Of a stretch of DNA of 64,000 bases, positions 63,229-64,000 are shown piece by piece. Made by a program: the position numbers and the translations under genes. The notes beneath the pieces were generated by a model. That model was not told where the DNA came from. It saw nothing but the letters and a program-made list of their open reading frames with translations, and made no database searches. This stretch comes from JACPYM01 sp963699175 (GTDB taxonomy: Bacteria > Acidobacteriota > Blastocatellia > RBC074), in the NCBI GenBank assembly GCA_963699175.1, contig OY969418.1:372001-436000 (forward strand). The letters run 5' to 3'. Positions within the stretch are counted from its first letter, which is position 1. The number at the start of each line of letters is the position of its first letter.

Positions 63229-64000
63229 ATGACAAACCTGCGGCTATGTGTTGTCACACTCGCATTCGCTTGCAGCTTAGGGCTGCAAGCTTGTTCACCC
63301 GCTACGCCACCAACGGCGGAGAAGGTTCAACCCGCAGCCTCCCCAACGGCAACGACTGAAAAACTACCCGCGCCGTATGCAATGGGTAAGTTCGTGCGCC
63401 TCGATCCGCGCTTTGACAAACTCATTGCTTCTGATGCTAAGATCGAGAAGCTGACCGAAGGGCACAAGTGGACGGAAGGACCGGTCTGGAACAAAAAGGA
63501 TAGCTGCCTGCTCTATTCCGACATCCCCAACAACGCGATCTTCAAATACACACCAGGCAAAGACGAGACGCTCTTTCTGCAACCGGCAGGCTACACCGGC
63601 AAAGAGCCATTCACCGGCAAAGAGCCAGGCACGAATGGCTTGACCTACAACAAAGACGGCCTGCTCGTTTCGTGCGAACACGGCGACCGTCGCGTCGCCC
63701 GGCTCGAAGCCGATGGCAAGACCAAGACGACATTGGCCGACAAATTCGACGGCAAGCGCTTCAACAGCCCAAACGATCTAGTCTTCAAATCGAATGGCGA
63801 TCTTTACTTCACCGACCCGCCCTACGGCTTGCCGAAAGGCGCAGACGACCCGGCGCGCGAGTTGGATTTCTGCGGCGTCTATCGTCTGAGCAAAGACGGC
63901 AAGGTGACGCTGTTGACCAAAGAGATCACGCGCCCGAACGGCATCGCTCTTGCGCCGGATGAGAAGAAGCTCTACGTCGCCAGCTCCGATCCTGACAAAG
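63229..64000 (+). CDS. SMP-30/gluconolactonase-family lipoprotein (3' partial)
   Basis: ATG 63229 follows AAGAGGAG, and the frame runs off the right edge after 257 codons. The leader ends in a lipobox LQAC (Cys22), followed by a Pro/Ala/Thr-rich spacer, so a membrane-anchored lipoprotein is expected. Beta-propeller motifs of the SMP-30/gluconolactonase/LRE family are visible: TEGPVW (metal-binding Glu), GTNGL, NSPNDLVF (Asn/Asp ligands), YFTDPPYGL and RPNGIALAPDEKKLYVA. Family members hydrolyse sugar lactones or related esters using a divalent metal. Substrate unknown. The missing C-terminus should hold the last blades and the catalytic Asp region. Confidence 0.9.
   Translation, partial: MTNLRLCVVTLAFACSLGLQACSPATPPTAEKVQPAASPTATTEKLPAPYAMGKFVRLDPRFDKLIASDAKIEKLTEGHKWTEGPVWNKKDSCLLYSDIPNNAIFKYTPGKDETLFLQPAGYTGKEPFTGKEPGTNGLTYNKDGLLVSCEHGDRRVARLEADGKTKTTLADKFDGKRFNSPNDLVFKSNGDLYFTDPPYGLPKGADDPARELDFCGVYRLSKDGKVTLLTKEITRPNGIALAPDEKKLYVASSDPDK

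Noticed and set aside
1..64000. tRNA, rRNA, phage or integrase genes
   Set aside because: No cloverleaf-like or rRNA-like stretches and no recombinase motifs were recognised by eye; a tRNAscan/Infernal run would settle this.

Overview
The window looks like a chromosomal segment of an Acidobacteriota bacterium, most likely in or near Blastocatellia/Solibacter-type lineages. This is inferred from gene content: three large Oar-like TonB-dependent receptors with an N-terminal carboxypeptidase-regulatory domain, giant secreted Kelch/Ig-like proteins ending in the TIGR03437 module first described from Candidatus Solibacter, DUF11-repeat surface proteins, a Uma2-family nuclease, YfhO-type membrane proteins and an exported DinB-like protein. 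No rRNA, tRNA, CRISPR array, phage or transposase gene was seen.

Layout. 1-4114 is the 3' part of a DUF11-repeat surface protein. 4158-6404 holds a small hypothetical ORF, an alpha/beta hydrolase with a Tat-like leader, and a methyltransferase. 6663-9647 is a TonB-dependent receptor. 9990-11839 holds a DinB-like exported protein and a divergent S-adenosylhomocysteinase-like protein with a structured leader. 11845-14001 (minus) is a two-domain GlcG/HbpS-like exported protein. 14351-29700 is the centrepiece, a run of eight same-strand redox genes. 29849-35738 is a tandem pair of YfhO-family membrane proteins, followed by a Uma2 nuclease and a second TonB-dependent receptor (36766-40551). 40591-53948 is a tandem pair of giant 14-Kelch-repeat secreted proteins, then a secreted WD40-caspase protein (54066-57431). 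57594-62020 (minus) has a double-VOC protein and a third TonB-dependent receptor. The end holds a methyltransferase and a truncated SMP-30/gluconolactonase lipoprotein gene.

The redox island at 14351-29700 could form one trans-envelope electron pathway. It encodes about 41 canonical c-type haem sites: (i) a tetrahaem cytochrome fused to a predicted outer-membrane beta-barrel, (ii) a nonahaem cytochrome with one extra CX4CH site, LVIVD repeats and a C-terminal membrane anchor, (iii) tetrahaem, octahaem and nonahaem exported cytochromes, (iv) a membrane protein with two cyclic-nucleotide-binding domains, ligands for four [4Fe-4S] clusters and a five-helix membrane part, and (v) a 1091-residue protein joining FHA, TM helix, seven haems, TM helix, ferredoxin and NAD(P)H/FAD oxidoreductase. 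A plausible reading is signal-gated electron exchange between cytoplasmic NAD(P)H and the cell exterior. The direction of flow and the external partner are unknown.

Several families of palindromic REP/MITE-like elements sit between genes. One provides the likely start codon of the WD40-caspase gene, and another occurs twice in and beside the cytochrome island.
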